Positions 26,567 through 36,122 of a DNA stretch of 64,000 nt are shown here, in pieces. The DNA is from Dyadobacter bucti (GTDB lineage: Bacteria > Bacteroidota > Bacteroidia > Cytophagales > Spirosomataceae), in the NCBI RefSeq assembly GCF_005869225.1, contig NZ_SWFP01000001.1:372001-436000 (forward strand). The letters are read 5' to 3'. Both the position numbers and the translations under genes were made by a program. Within the stretch, counting starts at the first letter, position 1, and every line of letters starts with the position of its first letter. The notes under the pieces were generated by a model. It did no database searches. It was not told where the DNA came from and saw only the letters and a list, made by a program, of their open reading frames with translations.

Positions 26567-27679
26567 ATGAAAAAGATGTATTTTCTGCTGGCTGTGGCTG
26601 GTGCCGGACTGGCATTGCTCGCTACTACGACCCGCTTCACGCACCCGAAATACGGTTTTACCATCGGCACTCCCGAAATCAAATCGATCAATTCGCTGGC
26701 TTTCGGACCTGACGGGGTTTTGTTTATCGGGGATTCCAAAAGTGCCACGGTTTTTGCTGTGGATACCAAAGATGCAGCGGCGACCAGCCAGGCAGCGGCG
26801 ATCGAGATCAAAAACATTGACCAGAAGCTTGCAGCTCTGCTGGGAACTGACGCCCAAAATATTACCATCCAGGATATTGCTGTAAATCCGCTTTCCAAAA
26901 GTGTTTATTGCGCTGTGCAGGGCAGCGACGGCACGCCCGTTCTGTTCAAGATCGAAGGAGATAAAATTACGGCTGTTAGTACCAAAAACATTCCCTTTTC
27001 CAGCGTGGCCCTCAATGATGCCCCGGCCGAAGATGCGAAAGACAAAAGAGGTAATCCGGTGCGGGTAGCGGCTATTTCCGATCTCGGCTTTGCAGACGAC
27101 AAAGTGCTTGTGAGTGGACTGTCAGGAAAGGAATTTAACTCTGTTTTCCGCAGCATCCCATTTCCTTTTACCAATAAACAGGATCAGGCTACGCTCGAAA
27201 TCTATCATGCCGCGCACGGAAAGTACGAGACACTCTCACCGATCAGGACTTTCACAACGGCCGAAATTGCCGGGAAAAAGTACCTGGTTGCCAGCTACAC
27301 CTGCACGCCGCTGGTATTGTTCCCGCTGGACGAACTGAAACCCGGCACACACGTCAAGGGCAGGACGGTTGCCGAAATGGGAAGCGGCAACTCGCCTATT
27401 GATATGGTAACAATGAAAAAAGGTGGTGAATCATTTTTGATGATGGCGAATTCCAGCCGTCCGGTGTTTAAGGTAAAATACAAAAGCATTGAAACCTACC
27501 AGGGCTCGCTCACTACACCCGTGGAAGAAAGTTTTGCCACCGCCGGCGTGGATTTCGTATCGCTGCCGGTGACCAATGTAATCCAGCTCGACAAGCTCGA
27601 CGACACCCGGATGGTCCTGCTCCAGCGCAGGTCCAACGGCAGTCTTGACCTCTGGACTTCCAGTGAAAGATATCTGTAA
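26567..27679 (+). CDS. Exported beta-propeller-like protein
   Basis: The 370-residue protein starts with a hydrophobic leader (MKKMYFLLAVAGAGLALLA). Propeller-like blades follow: INSLAFGPDGVLFIGDSKSA, IQDIAVNPLSKSVYCAVQG and AAISDLGFADDKVLVSGL. It ends without a sorting domain, so it is probably periplasmic. Members of this family are uncharacterised. The next gene starts inside its 3' end, indicating co-expression. Confidence 0.65.
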   Translation: MKKMYFLLAVAGAGLALLATTTRFTHPKYGFTIGTPEIKSINSLAFGPDGVLFIGDSKSATVFAVDTKDAAATSQAAAIEIKNIDQKLAALLGTDAQNITIQDIAVNPLSKSVYCAVQGSDGTPVLFKIEGDKITAVSTKNIPFSSVALNDAPAEDAKDKRGNPVRVAAISDLGFADDKVLVSGLSGKEFNSVFRSIPFPFTNKQDQATLEIYHAAHGKYETLSPIRTFTTAEIAGKKYLVASYTCTPLVLFPLDELKPGTHVKGRTVAEMGSGNSPIDMVTMKKGGESFLMMANSSRPVFKVKYKSIETYQGSLTTPVEESFATAGVDFVSLPVTNVIQLDKLDDTRMVLLQRRSNGSLDLWTSSERYL

Positions 27680-28796
27680 CCAAGTCGCCAAAAGAGAGAA
27701 GATCGCGCCATACGTCAGGTATGGCCTGGTCTTTTTTGCTTTTGTGCTGATTTACGGATGTAGTGGCAAGCAGAATGACAAAATCACTTTTCAATGGAAG
27801 GACAACAAGGCTACGGGTGTTTTCATACCCAAGCACATTATCGGCAACATCAGGCCCGACTCGTTGAACCTGATCGAAGTCAGTCTGGTAACCGGCGAGA
27901 AACCCGTGGCCATTCTGGGCAACTACAATGCGGAAAACAATGCAGTCCTGTTCCAGCCGCTGATCCCGTTTACCCGCGGGCTCCACTATGACATCCGCCT
28001 GAAAGGTGAGCAGATCGCCCGTTTTGAAATCCCTCCCGCCGATCCCGCAGACGCCCCTGATCTTTCAGCTATTTTTCCTTCGCAGGACACATTACCTGAA
28101 AATCTCCTGAAGATTTACCTGCACTTTTCGCGTCCCATGCGCGAAGGCCAGTCGGGTAAGTATGTCGTTTTGGTAAAAAATAATACAGATACCATCCGTG
28201 GCGCTTTTCTCGATCTTCAGCCCGAGCTTTGGAACGAAAACCGGACTGTACTCACGCTTTGGCTGGACCCGGGCAGGATTAAACGCGACCTTCAACCCAA
28301 TCAAACATTAGGCGCGCCCCTGCAAAAAAACGCAGCCTACCAGATTACCATTTCCCCCGAATGGCAAGACGAAACTGGCGGGAAGCTTTTGAAAAATTAC
28401 ACCAGAACTTTTGTAACCAGTGAAAGAGACAGTCTTTCTCCCAAACCCTCCGACTGGAAAATAACACCACCTAAAGCCGGTACAAGCCAACCATTCAAAG
28501 TGGATTTCCAGGAACCGCTCGACCATAGCCTGTTGACCGAAACTTTGACCATACTATCAGAAAACGGAGTTCACATTCCCGGAAAATGGCAAATTGGCCC
28601 CAAAGAAAAAACAGCAGCATTTACACCAACCCAACCCTGGAATCCCGGAAAATTTAAACTAAAAATCCAGCCTAAACTGGAAGACCTGGCAGGGAATAAT
28701 CTGAATCGGCTGTTTGACCGGGATATCAGCCGGAAAATGTCAGCACCTGATCCTCCCAAAAATTCTTTTGAAATACTTTTCGCCGTTTCGGAATAA
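27645..28796 (+). CDS. Lipoprotein with Ig-like (SbsA-type) domains
   Basis: The 383-residue protein has a hydrophobic segment ending in a lipobox-like LIYGC (about residues 27-39), preceded by an unusually long N-terminus. The body has Ig-like beta domains with KIYLHFSRPMREGQ, AYQITISPEWQDETGGKL and FKVDFQEPLDHSLL, close to SbsA-type Ig-like modules of bacterial surface proteins. The only in-frame ATG before the lipobox overlaps the preceding gene by 35 bases; a non-ATG start further in is possible. Function unknown; probably a periplasmic or outer-membrane lipoprotein paired with the propeller protein. Confidence 0.65.
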   Translation: MTSGLPVKDICNQVAKREKIAPYVRYGLVFFAFVLIYGCSGKQNDKITFQWKDNKATGVFIPKHIIGNIRPDSLNLIEVSLVTGEKPVAILGNYNAENNAVLFQPLIPFTRGLHYDIRLKGEQIARFEIPPADPADAPDLSAIFPSQDTLPENLLKIYLHFSRPMREGQSGKYVVLVKNNTDTIRGAFLDLQPELWNENRTVLTLWLDPGRIKRDLQPNQTLGAPLQKNAAYQITISPEWQDETGGKLLKNYTRTFVTSERDSLSPKPSDWKITPPKAGTSQPFKVDFQEPLDHSLLTETLTILSENGVHIPGKWQIGPKEKTAAFTPTQPWNPGKFKLKIQPKLEDLAGNNLNRLFDRDISRKMSAPDPPKNSFEILFAVSE

Positions 28797-28860
28797 TGAA
28801 GGGCTAATTGGCGGATGAAAAAAGCAATGTTTGACGTTCGCCGAGCGATAACGCTGGTGT

Positions 28861-28950
28861 CGTCATCCTGAGGGCAGTCGAAGGTCGTTACTGGCTCGGC
28901 ACACGTCTTTTGCGTACTGCTTGTTGCAATTCGACTCCGTCAGTGTGACA
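28861..28950. repeat. Intergenic inverted-repeat element of the Bacteroidota TCATCCTGAG/GTCGAA type
   Basis: The left arm CGTCATCCTGAGGGCAGTCG (continuing AAGG) pairs imperfectly with the right arm, whose reverse complement reads TGTCACACTGACGGAGTCGA. Such REP-like palindromic elements occur in many copies between genes in Cytophagales. It may act as a terminator or an mRNA end. Only one copy is seen in this window. Confidence 0.65.
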
Positions 28951-29008
28951 TATCCCAAAAAACATTTATCATTAATCACAGATAAAACTATAGATATGAT
29001 AGTTTTTA

Positions 29009-29016
29009 TACATTTG
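29009..29016 (+). promoter_or_regulatory. Candidate -7 element for the ECF sigma gene
   Basis: TACATTTG matches TAnnTTTG and lies 75 bases before the sigma gene start. No good -33 TTTG sits at the right spacing, so confidence is moderate. Confidence 0.4.
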
Positions 29017-29090
29017 TAATATCGGTAAATATGCGCCGGATCTGTACAAAACGACGCATGAGATCCTTTTCAGCAGGTCACCTAACTTGA

Positions 29091-29702
29091 ATGAAGCCTA
29101 TCATCATTGATAATCACCAGGAAGACAGGGAGATAACGCTTTGGCGTGAACTGCTGGCCGGTAACGTGAGTTCTTTCGAACAATTGATTGACCGCACCTA
29201 CGACCTGCTTTTTCAGTATGGGAACAAATTCTGCCGCGACCGTGAACTTGTAAAGGACTGCATTCAGGACATTTTTCTCGAAGTCTGGGAAAAAAGAAAC
29301 GCGCTCAACCATAATATTCCCCCAAGGGCCTATCTGCTTGCATCCCTGCGCCGCCGCCTGCACCGGGTTACCCAGCGAAACCGTCTGCAGCCCGTCGAAG
29401 ATTTCAGCCCGGAAGGTTCGCAGTTTGACGTCGAATTCAGCGCAGAATACCAATTTATACAAACCGAACAGGATCAGCAGATTGCCAGCCGGATCACTAC
29501 ATTGATGAACGAACTGCCTAAACGTCAAAAAGAGGCGGTTTATCTTCGGTTTTTCCACGATCTTGACCGCGAAGAAATCGCCGCTATCATGGACATTCAC
29601 CCCCAGTCCGTTTCCAATCTTCTGCAGACTGCATTCAAATTCCTTAAAACACAGTGGAAAGCGATTATTTCCGTCGCCATTTTCTTCCGTTTTCTTGCCT
29701 GA
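29091..29702 (+). CDS. ECF RNA polymerase sigma-70 factor
   Basis: The 203-residue protein has region 2 (VKDCIQDIFLEVWEKRNAL, about residues 58-76) and region 4 (LPKRQKEAVYLRFFHDLDRE and MDIHPQSVSNLLQTAFKFLK, about 143-185). It belongs to the Bacteroidetes FecI-like family that activates SusC/D loci when its anti-sigma FecR partner is triggered. FecR is the next gene, and SusC and SusD follow, so it is the cognate regulator. A C-terminal hydrophobic tail (AIISVAIFFRFLA) is common in this family. Confidence 0.94.
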   Translation: MKPIIIDNHQEDREITLWRELLAGNVSSFEQLIDRTYDLLFQYGNKFCRDRELVKDCIQDIFLEVWEKRNALNHNIPPRAYLLASLRRRLHRVTQRNRLQPVEDFSPEGSQFDVEFSAEYQFIQTEQDQQIASRITTLMNELPKRQKEAVYLRFFHDLDREEIAAIMDIHPQSVSNLLQTAFKFLKTQWKAIISVAIFFRFLA

Positions 29703-29798
29703 AATTATCCTCAGGGAAATAATTTAAAAAAAAGGTAAAAAAATACAGTATCCGCCGCGATGCCTGGTCTAATGGTACTTGAATGATAACATTTCGCC

Positions 29799-30905
29799 AT
29801 GGATCAATACCATAATTTTACTCTGGAGGAATTTGTTTGGGATGACTCTTTTCGCAACTGGGTACTGCGTCCGACCCGGGAAGACGATGAAAAATGGCAA
29901 ACCTGGCTTGTGGAAAATCCCGAAAAAAAGGCCCTGATCGAAAGTGCGCGTCAGCTAGTCGCCGCCATTTCACCGAAGGAGGCTCCGTTGAGCAGTCAGG
30001 AAAAAAAGAGTGCAGTGAGCAGGATCATCAGCAGGTCGGCGGAAGAAGAGCTCCTTCCCTATCCTGCTGTCACACCCTGGTATGAAAAAAGCTGGCTGAG
30101 CATTGCTGCGACTGTACTACTGATGATCGGCCTGGGCTGGGGAATCTGGTTTAATAACCAGAGAACGGTGGTCGACTACGAGGAGCTGGTTGCTGCCTCT
30201 ACTGATCAGCTGATGGAAAAAGTGAATAGCACGGGTAAGCCTCTTTCGGTGAAGCTGGAAGATGGGAGTACCGTGAAACTTAATCCGGGGAGCAGGATCA
30301 GCTATCCGGCCGGATTCAAGTCGGGGAAAAGAGAAGTTTACCTTTCGGGAGAGGCATTTTTCGATGTTGCCAAAGATCCGGCCAATCCTTTTTTCGTGTA
30401 TGCCAACGAGGTGGTTACCAAGGTTTTGGGAACAAGTTTCTTTGTCCGTTCCTACACCAATGAAAAGGAGGTGTCAGTGGCAGTGAAAACAGGCAGGGTC
30501 GCCGTGTTCACCCGCAATGATCCGGCCCTGGACATCAAGAAGAACAGCAGGGAATTATCAGGTGTCGTCATTGAGCCCAACCAGCAGATTGTCTTCGTCC
30601 GGGAAACTGTAAAAATTACCAAAAGCCTGATCTCCAAGCCTGAACTACTCGAAAAAAGCACACTGCATCACAATTTTGAATTTGACGATGCCCCGGTTTC
30701 TGTGGTTTTCTCCACTTTGCAAAAAGCTTACGGCATTGAGATCATTTATGATAAAAACATCATGGATGAATGCCCTGTGACGGCCAAACTGACTGAATTA
30801 TCGCTTTTTGAGAAACTCGATCTGGTATGTAAGGCTGTGGACGCCAGCTACGAGATGATCGACGGACGCATTATTATAGAAGGAAAAGGCTGCAAGATGA
30901 ATTAA
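29799..30905 (+). CDS. FecR-type anti-sigma factor
   Basis: The 368-residue protein has a cytoplasmic N-terminal part that binds sigma (about 1-95), a membrane helix (about 103-122, LSIAATVLLMIGLGWGIWF), a periplasmic FecR domain (SVKLEDGSTVKLNPGSRISY and REVYLSGEAFFDVAKDP) and a C-terminal STN-like domain (DAPVSVVFSTLQKAYGIEII). It relays the occupied state of the SusC-type transporter to the ECF sigma factor. Confidence 0.94.
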   Translation: MDQYHNFTLEEFVWDDSFRNWVLRPTREDDEKWQTWLVENPEKKALIESARQLVAAISPKEAPLSSQEKKSAVSRIISRSAEEELLPYPAVTPWYEKSWLSIAATVLLMIGLGWGIWFNNQRTVVDYEELVAASTDQLMEKVNSTGKPLSVKLEDGSTVKLNPGSRISYPAGFKSGKREVYLSGEAFFDVAKDPANPFFVYANEVVTKVLGTSFFVRSYTNEKEVSVAVKTGRVAVFTRNDPALDIKKNSRELSGVVIEPNQQIVFVRETVKITKSLISKPELLEKSTLHHNFEFDDAPVSVVFSTLQKAYGIEIIYDKNIMDECPVTAKLTELSLFEKLDLVCKAVDASYEMIDGRIIIEGKGCKMN

Positions 30906-30912
30906 GAAAAAA

Positions 30913-30987
30913 CCGGTAATGGTGGAACATTACCGGCCAGAGTGCCCCCAAGGTTTGCCGACCGGTTCATCTCACGGAAGTGAGATG
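30913..30987 (+). promoter_or_regulatory. Two hairpins between fecR and susC
   Basis: A perfect 9-bp stem CCGGTAATG / CATTACCGG (30913-30936) is followed by a perfect 8-bp stem CATCTCAC-GGAA-GTGAGATG (30968-30987). Neither has a T-run. They may end or attenuate sigma-fecR transcription or protect the susCD message. Confidence 0.55.
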
Positions 30988-31039
30988 CAGGGGGAAGTTT
31001 TATGTCAATATCCATAATTAACAAAAACCGTTCAAAACT

Positions 31040-34000
31040 ATGAAAATACCGGTACAGTTCAACCATCAACTGTTAGTTCTTATGCGGATAGGTTTAACAC
31101 AACTTGTTTTGTCAGTGTGGTTTATGTGTACGGCCGCCGCTGTCGATCTGAGGGCTCAGGAATTGTTGAACAAAAAGGTAAGTCTTGAAGCCCAGGACCA
31201 AGAAGTCAAAAAAGTGCTCAACCTGATTGAAAAACAGGCTGGTGTGCGTTTCATTTTCAGCTCAAAACTGATCCAGTCGGGCAGAAAGATCACAATCCAG
31301 AAAAGTAATCAGGAACTTTCGAAAGTACTCAACGATCTGCTGGTACCCCTCGGCCTGATGTATGAGGTTTCGGGTAAAAACATTGTGATCAAGCCGTCTG
31401 CGGCCAATGCCCCGCCCCCGGCCGGAGCGGAAGTTTCGCTGACACCCGGCTTTTCAAAACCGGCGGACATTGCGGTAAAAGGACAGATTATTGATGCGGA
31501 AACCAAAGATCCGCTACCCGGCGTGAATGTGCTGGTGAAAGGAACGCAGACCGGAACATCCTCGGACGCCAATGGCAATTACACGCTCAATATTCCCGAT
31601 GCCAATGCTACTCTTGTTTTCAGCTTCGTCGGATATGAACCTACCGAAGTAAAAGTCGGAAGCCGGACCGAAATCAACGTTAGCATGAAAACGGATTTGA
31701 AATCGCTGGAAGAAGTGTTGGTTGTCGGTTATGGTACGGTGAAAAAAAGCGACCTGACCGGATCTGTTTCGTCCGTCAAAGCGCAGGAACTGACGGCTTA
31801 CCCGGCTTTGGGTACCGTTCAGGCGTTACAGGGGCGTGCGGCCGGCGTGCAGATCCAGGCCAATAACGGCGAACCGGGATCCGCTTTCAAAGTAAGGATC
31901 CGCGGAGGTACTTCCATCAATGCCAGCAGCGATCCTATTTACGTGGTGGATGGCTTTGTGGGCGGAGCTTTGCCACCTCCGGAAGATATAGAATCCATTG
32001 AAATCCTGAAAGATGCCTCCGCAACAGCCATTTACGGTTCAAGAGGAGCAAACGGGGTAATTATGGTCACTACTAAAAAAGGTATGTCCGGAAAACCCAG
32101 AATTGAATTCAATACATCGTTTTCAACCCAAAAGGAAATAAACAGACTTGACCTTCTGAACGCGGAGCAGTTTCTTGAGTATGTTAAAGAGGTAAGGCCC
32201 AATATTGTGTCGCAGGGAGCAGATACCGACTGGCAGGACGAGATTCTTCGCAGGGGAGGCATCCAGAACCACCAGCTTTCTATCGCAGGCGGGAGCGACG
32301 CAGTCAAATATTATGTGTCAGGAGCCTATTATGACCAGAAAGGTATCATCCTGAACTCAGGGTTCAACCGGTTTTCGGTGACCAGCAATATCGATATCCA
32401 GGCAGCCAAAAGGTTAAAACTCGGGCTCAACCTGTTTGCCCAGCGGATTTCGAGAGAACAGTCCAGAACCCAGGAAGGGTCGAGCGGATTGACACCGGGG
32501 GTTATTTCTTCGGCATTCAAATTTGAACCTGACCAGCCGATCCGCGACGCAAACGGCCGGTTCACGGTGGCAAGGTTAAATGATCCGATCGATAACCCGT
32601 ATGCAATTGCAACCCAGCTGGTAAACGAGTCGATCAACGACCGGATCCAGGGTAACCTTTATGCGGAATATGATATTCTGAAAGATCTGAAATTCAGGAT
32701 TACGCTGGGTGCAACCACCAACAGTGGCCGCGTGGGGGCATTTACGCCCACGACGCTTAACGATGGAAGAAATCTGGGCGGTTCGGCTTCCGTGGATGGT
32801 TCAAAAAGCACTCTGCTCCTGAACGAAAACTATTTGACCTACACCAAAAAAATCGGCACAATACATGATATCTCGGCCATGGCGGGTTACTCCTATCAGA
32901 CTTCGTCCAGCGAAGCATGGCGGGGAGCTGGCCAGTCGTTCATCACCGATGCTGTGAGCTACTGGAACCTCGGCGGTTCTTCCGTTTGGCAAAGCCCCAC
33001 ATCCGAACTTACCGAGTGGCAGCTTGCTTCCTACTATGCAAGATTTACCTATTCGCTGCTTGACCGTTATTTGTTCACCGCCAACATCCGCCAGGACGGG
33101 TCTTCCAATTTCAGCAAAAACCACAAGTGGGCGACGTTCCCATCGGGGGCGTTTGCATGGAAAATGTCGAGCGAGCCATTTATGGCAAATGTGACGGCCA
33201 TCAGCCAGTGGAAATGGAGAGCAAGCTACGGATTGACCGGGAATCAGGCTATCGAGCCATATCAGACCATGTCGCGGTTCTCCAATGTGTATACCATCAT
33301 CAACGGTGTGCCTGTCAACGCGGTCCGTCCGACTACTGTTGCCAATGATGACCTGACCTGGGAAACGACGCGCCAGTTTGATATCGGAACGGATATAAGC
33401 CTGCTGAACAACCGGTTGAACCTGATGGTAGATTACTACCGCAGGGTCACGAAGGATTTACTTTTCAGTGTTCAGCTCCCCCAATATTCAGGTTATACAA
33501 ATCAGCTACAGAATATCGGCTCGGTTGAAAACAAAGGTTTTGAAATAACGCTCAACACCCGGAACCTGGTAGGCGCTTTCAAATGGAATACGGATATCAA
33601 TTTTTCACTGAACCGTAACAAGGTGCTTTCGTTACCTGCGGGCACGGACATTATGTACGGATCGGGCCCAGGGCACCTTGTGGGACTTGGACAAACCCAG
33701 ATACTGCGTGAGGGATACCCGGTTGGGAGTTTCTTCGGATGGATCTATGATGGCGTATATCAAAACGGTGACAGCTTCATTCCGGGAGGCGGATTTGAAA
33801 CTTCCGCGGGAGGTGAAAAATTCAGGGATATCGATGGTAAAAAAGACGCCAACGGCCAGCTTACCGGTGAGCCCGACGGCATGCTGAACAGCGACGACCG
33901 CACCATTATCGGAAACCCGCATCCTAAGTTTACATGGGGTATGAACAATGATTTCAGCTGGAAAGGCCTCGATCTGAATGTTTTCTTCCAGGCTTCGCAG

Positions 34001-34426
34001 GGCAACGAAATGCTGAGCTACACCCTGATGGAACTGAACCTGCTCTCCGGGATCAACAACGCTACCACGGATGCACTGAACAGGTGGTCGCCAACCAATA
34101 CCAATACCGATGTTCCCAAGGCACAGGCCGGCCGCACGAGGAGAGTTTCCACCCGCTGGATACAGGATGGCAGCTATATCCGGATGAAAAACGTGTCTCT
34201 TGGTTATAATGTACCAAAATCGGCTTTGGAAAAACTGAAGATCACAAAACTGAGAGTGTATGTGAGCGCCCAGAATGTCCTGACTTTTACGAAGTACAAA
34301 GGTTTTGACCCTGAAGTGAATTATTCTTCCGACGGAAATACCAACAGTAACCGTAACCTCGGGCTGGATTATGGCAGTTATCCCAATGCAAAATCGTACA
34401 CAGTGGGTTTGAACGTAGGTTTTTAG
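31040..34426 (+). CDS. SusC/RagA-family TonB-dependent transporter with STN domain
   Basis: The 1128-residue outer-membrane transporter has, in order, a signal peptide, an STN domain (about 45-120; FIFSSKLIQSGRKITI) that fits signalling through FecR, a carboxypeptidase-regulatory-like domain (about 145-225; KGQIIDAETKDPLPGVNVLV), a plug with SDPIYVVDGFVGG and EILKDASATAIYGSRGANGV, and a beta-barrel ending AKSYTVGLNVGF. It imports glycan fragments with its SusD lid. The downstream GH92 gene suggests mannose-containing glycans. Confidence 0.95.
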   Translation: MKIPVQFNHQLLVLMRIGLTQLVLSVWFMCTAAAVDLRAQELLNKKVSLEAQDQEVKKVLNLIEKQAGVRFIFSSKLIQSGRKITIQKSNQELSKVLNDLLVPLGLMYEVSGKNIVIKPSAANAPPPAGAEVSLTPGFSKPADIAVKGQIIDAETKDPLPGVNVLVKGTQTGTSSDANGNYTLNIPDANATLVFSFVGYEPTEVKVGSRTEINVSMKTDLKSLEEVLVVGYGTVKKSDLTGSVSSVKAQELTAYPALGTVQALQGRAAGVQIQANNGEPGSAFKVRIRGGTSINASSDPIYVVDGFVGGALPPPEDIESIEILKDASATAIYGSRGANGVIMVTTKKGMSGKPRIEFNTSFSTQKEINRLDLLNAEQFLEYVKEVRPNIVSQGADTDWQDEILRRGGIQNHQLSIAGGSDAVKYYVSGAYYDQKGIILNSGFNRFSVTSNIDIQAAKRLKLGLNLFAQRISREQSRTQEGSSGLTPGVISSAFKFEPDQPIRDANGRFTVARLNDPIDNPYAIATQLVNESINDRIQGNLYAEYDILKDLKFRITLGATTNSGRVGAFTPTTLNDGRNLGGSASVDGSKSTLLLNENYLTYTKKIGTIHDISAMAGYSYQTSSSEAWRGAGQSFITDAVSYWNLGGSSVWQSPTSELTEWQLASYYARFTYSLLDRYLFTANIRQDGSSNFSKNHKWATFPSGAFAWKMSSEPFMANVTAISQWKWRASYGLTGNQAIEPYQTMSRFSNVYTIINGVPVNAVRPTTVANDDLTWETTRQFDIGTDISLLNNRLNLMVDYYRRVTKDLLFSVQLPQYSGYTNQLQNIGSVENKGFEITLNTRNLVGAFKWNTDINFSLNRNKVLSLPAGTDIMYGSGPGHLVGLGQTQILREGYPVGSFFGWIYDGVYQNGDSFIPGGGFETSAGGEKFRDIDGKKDANGQLTGEPDGMLNSDDRTIIGNPHPKFTWGMNNDFSWKGLDLNVFFQASQGNEMLSYTLMELNLLSGINNATTDALNRWSPTNTNTDVPKAQAGRTRRVSTRWIQDGSYIRMKNVSLGYNVPKSALEKLKITKLRVYVSAQNVLTFTKYKGFDPEVNYSSDGNTNSNRNLGLDYGSYPNAKSYTVGLNVGF

Positions 34427-34455
34427 GGATTTTGAAATCATTAAACAGAAGAAAA

Positions 34456-35976
34456 ATGAAGCCTTTTATCAATAGATCTTTAATCCTCTCATTAACCGCC
34501 ACATTCCTCCTGAGCTGTGCTGACCTGGACGAAAAGCCGGTGGGGTTACTCGCGCCTGAATCGTTATTCCGGACGACGAAAGATGTGGAAACTGCGATTT
34601 TCGGTGCTTATGGCTGGATCGCCAGTGAGCGCCTTTACGGCAGGCAGTTTGTGTCGGCCCTGATGCTGCGAAGTGATATGGAAGACATCGGAGATCGCGG
34701 AACGCCCGCTGAAAGACAGCAGGTTAACGATTTCAACATGGACGACAACAACAATATGGTCAACCAGTTCTGGCCCTATTGGTACCAGGTGATCAGCGCC
34801 ACCAACGCGGCTATTTCGGGTGCGCAGAGTCTGGGATTACCGGAAAACTCGATCAACCCGCTGATCGCGGAAGCGAGGTTCGTACGTGCCTTCAGTTACT
34901 TTCACCTGGTGCAGGTATTCGGGGATATTCCTTACATCGACTATTTTATCAGTAATCCGGAAGCGGTAAAATCTATAACCAAAACGCCGGCGGCAACCGT
35001 TTACGCCGGCATTATCGCTGACCTGGAATATGCAAAACAATGGCTTCCCGACAAACAGCCTGGCGAAGTGAGAAGCCGTGCGTCCAAAGGAACGGCAGCC
35101 TCATATCTTGCATCGGTTTACCTCACTATGGCCGATTATCAGAAGGCATATACAGAAGCAAAATGGGTGATCGATAACAAAGACAGGTTCGGCTATGCAT
35201 TGGAAGCTGATTTCCAGACATTGTTCAAAGCACCTCAGGCCAACAATATAAAAGAACATATTTTCGACGTCGATTTTCTGGGCCTGCAGAGCGGCGCCGG
35301 TGGTGCGAATGACGACATCATGGCGCCTATGACGGGCGTGCGGGGAGCTGATGCGCCTAAAAGCGGATGGAGCGTCATCGTGCCGTCCCTCAAAGTTTAC
35401 AACACTTGGGATGCACGGGATTATCGGAAAGAAGTAAGCTTCGACGATTCGGCGATGGTGGCAGGCAAGCTGGTGCCGTATACAGAATTTTCAAACACAA
35501 AAAGGCCGCATATCGCCAAATACGCGAGATTTGCCGGTAACTCCAATTCCGAGGGCCGCTATTCGGATCAGAATTATTCGGCTATGCGTTATGCCGAGAT
35601 CCTGCTGATCGCAGCGGAAGCATCTGTGGAGGTGAGCGGGCCGACCGCTGAGTCAATAGGATACATCAACGAGATCCGTGCGAGGGCAAGGAACTGGGCT
35701 GGAAGACAAACTACCTTTCCTGCAAATGTGCCGGCCGGCCTGACCAAAACGGCTATGATCGACCTGATTATGGAAGAAAGAAGGCTCGAACTGGCCTTTG
35801 AATATAAACGCTGGTACGACATCAAACGCAGGAACCTGGGCGAAAAAGTCTTCCTCGGTCCCGACGCTATGGAACCGCAACCGAATTTCAATCCGGCCCG
35901 CGATTACCTGATGCCGCTGCCCCGCGTAGAACTTCAGGTGAACCCCAACCTAGGTCCGCAGAATCCGGGGTATTGA
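34456..35976 (+). CDS. SusD/RagB-family nutrient-binding outer-membrane lipoprotein
   Basis: 506 residues from the ATG at 34456, chosen over a TTG 24 bases upstream because it gives a short lipoprotein signal ending LLSC. TPR-like helices typical of SusD are seen: NPLIAEARFVRAFSYFHLVQ and ASKGTAASYLASVYLTMADY. The C-terminal RWYDIKRRNLGE and YLMPLPRVELQVNPNLGPQN are near-universal SusD endings. It forms the lid on the SusC barrel encoded 29 bases upstream. Confidence 0.95.
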   Translation: MKPFINRSLILSLTATFLLSCADLDEKPVGLLAPESLFRTTKDVETAIFGAYGWIASERLYGRQFVSALMLRSDMEDIGDRGTPAERQQVNDFNMDDNNNMVNQFWPYWYQVISATNAAISGAQSLGLPENSINPLIAEARFVRAFSYFHLVQVFGDIPYIDYFISNPEAVKSITKTPAATVYAGIIADLEYAKQWLPDKQPGEVRSRASKGTAASYLASVYLTMADYQKAYTEAKWVIDNKDRFGYALEADFQTLFKAPQANNIKEHIFDVDFLGLQSGAGGANDDIMAPMTGVRGADAPKSGWSVIVPSLKVYNTWDARDYRKEVSFDDSAMVAGKLVPYTEFSNTKRPHIAKYARFAGNSNSEGRYSDQNYSAMRYAEILLIAAEASVEVSGPTAESIGYINEIRARARNWAGRQTTFPANVPAGLTKTAMIDLIMEERRLELAFEYKRWYDIKRRNLGEKVFLGPDAMEPQPNFNPARDYLMPLPRVELQVNPNLGPQNPGY

Positions 35977-36011
35977 TGGTCTGATTACATTTCTCACAAC
36001 TAACCTAATCC

Positions 36012-36057
36012 CCTTCTCCCATGCCAGCCTTCGGGCTGGCCGGGAGAAGGATTTTTT
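36012..36057 (+). terminator. Intrinsic terminator after susD
   Basis: A long two-part stem (CCTTCTCCC ... GGGAGAAGG enclosing GCCAGCC-TTCG-GGCTGGC) is followed by ATTTTTT, 36 bases after the stop. Confidence 0.92.
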
Positions 36058-36122
36058 ATATATGACAGTCAATAGGTTAGCGTAGTTTGACGTAGTTTTC
36101 AACTCCGCCAAACCGCGATGCC

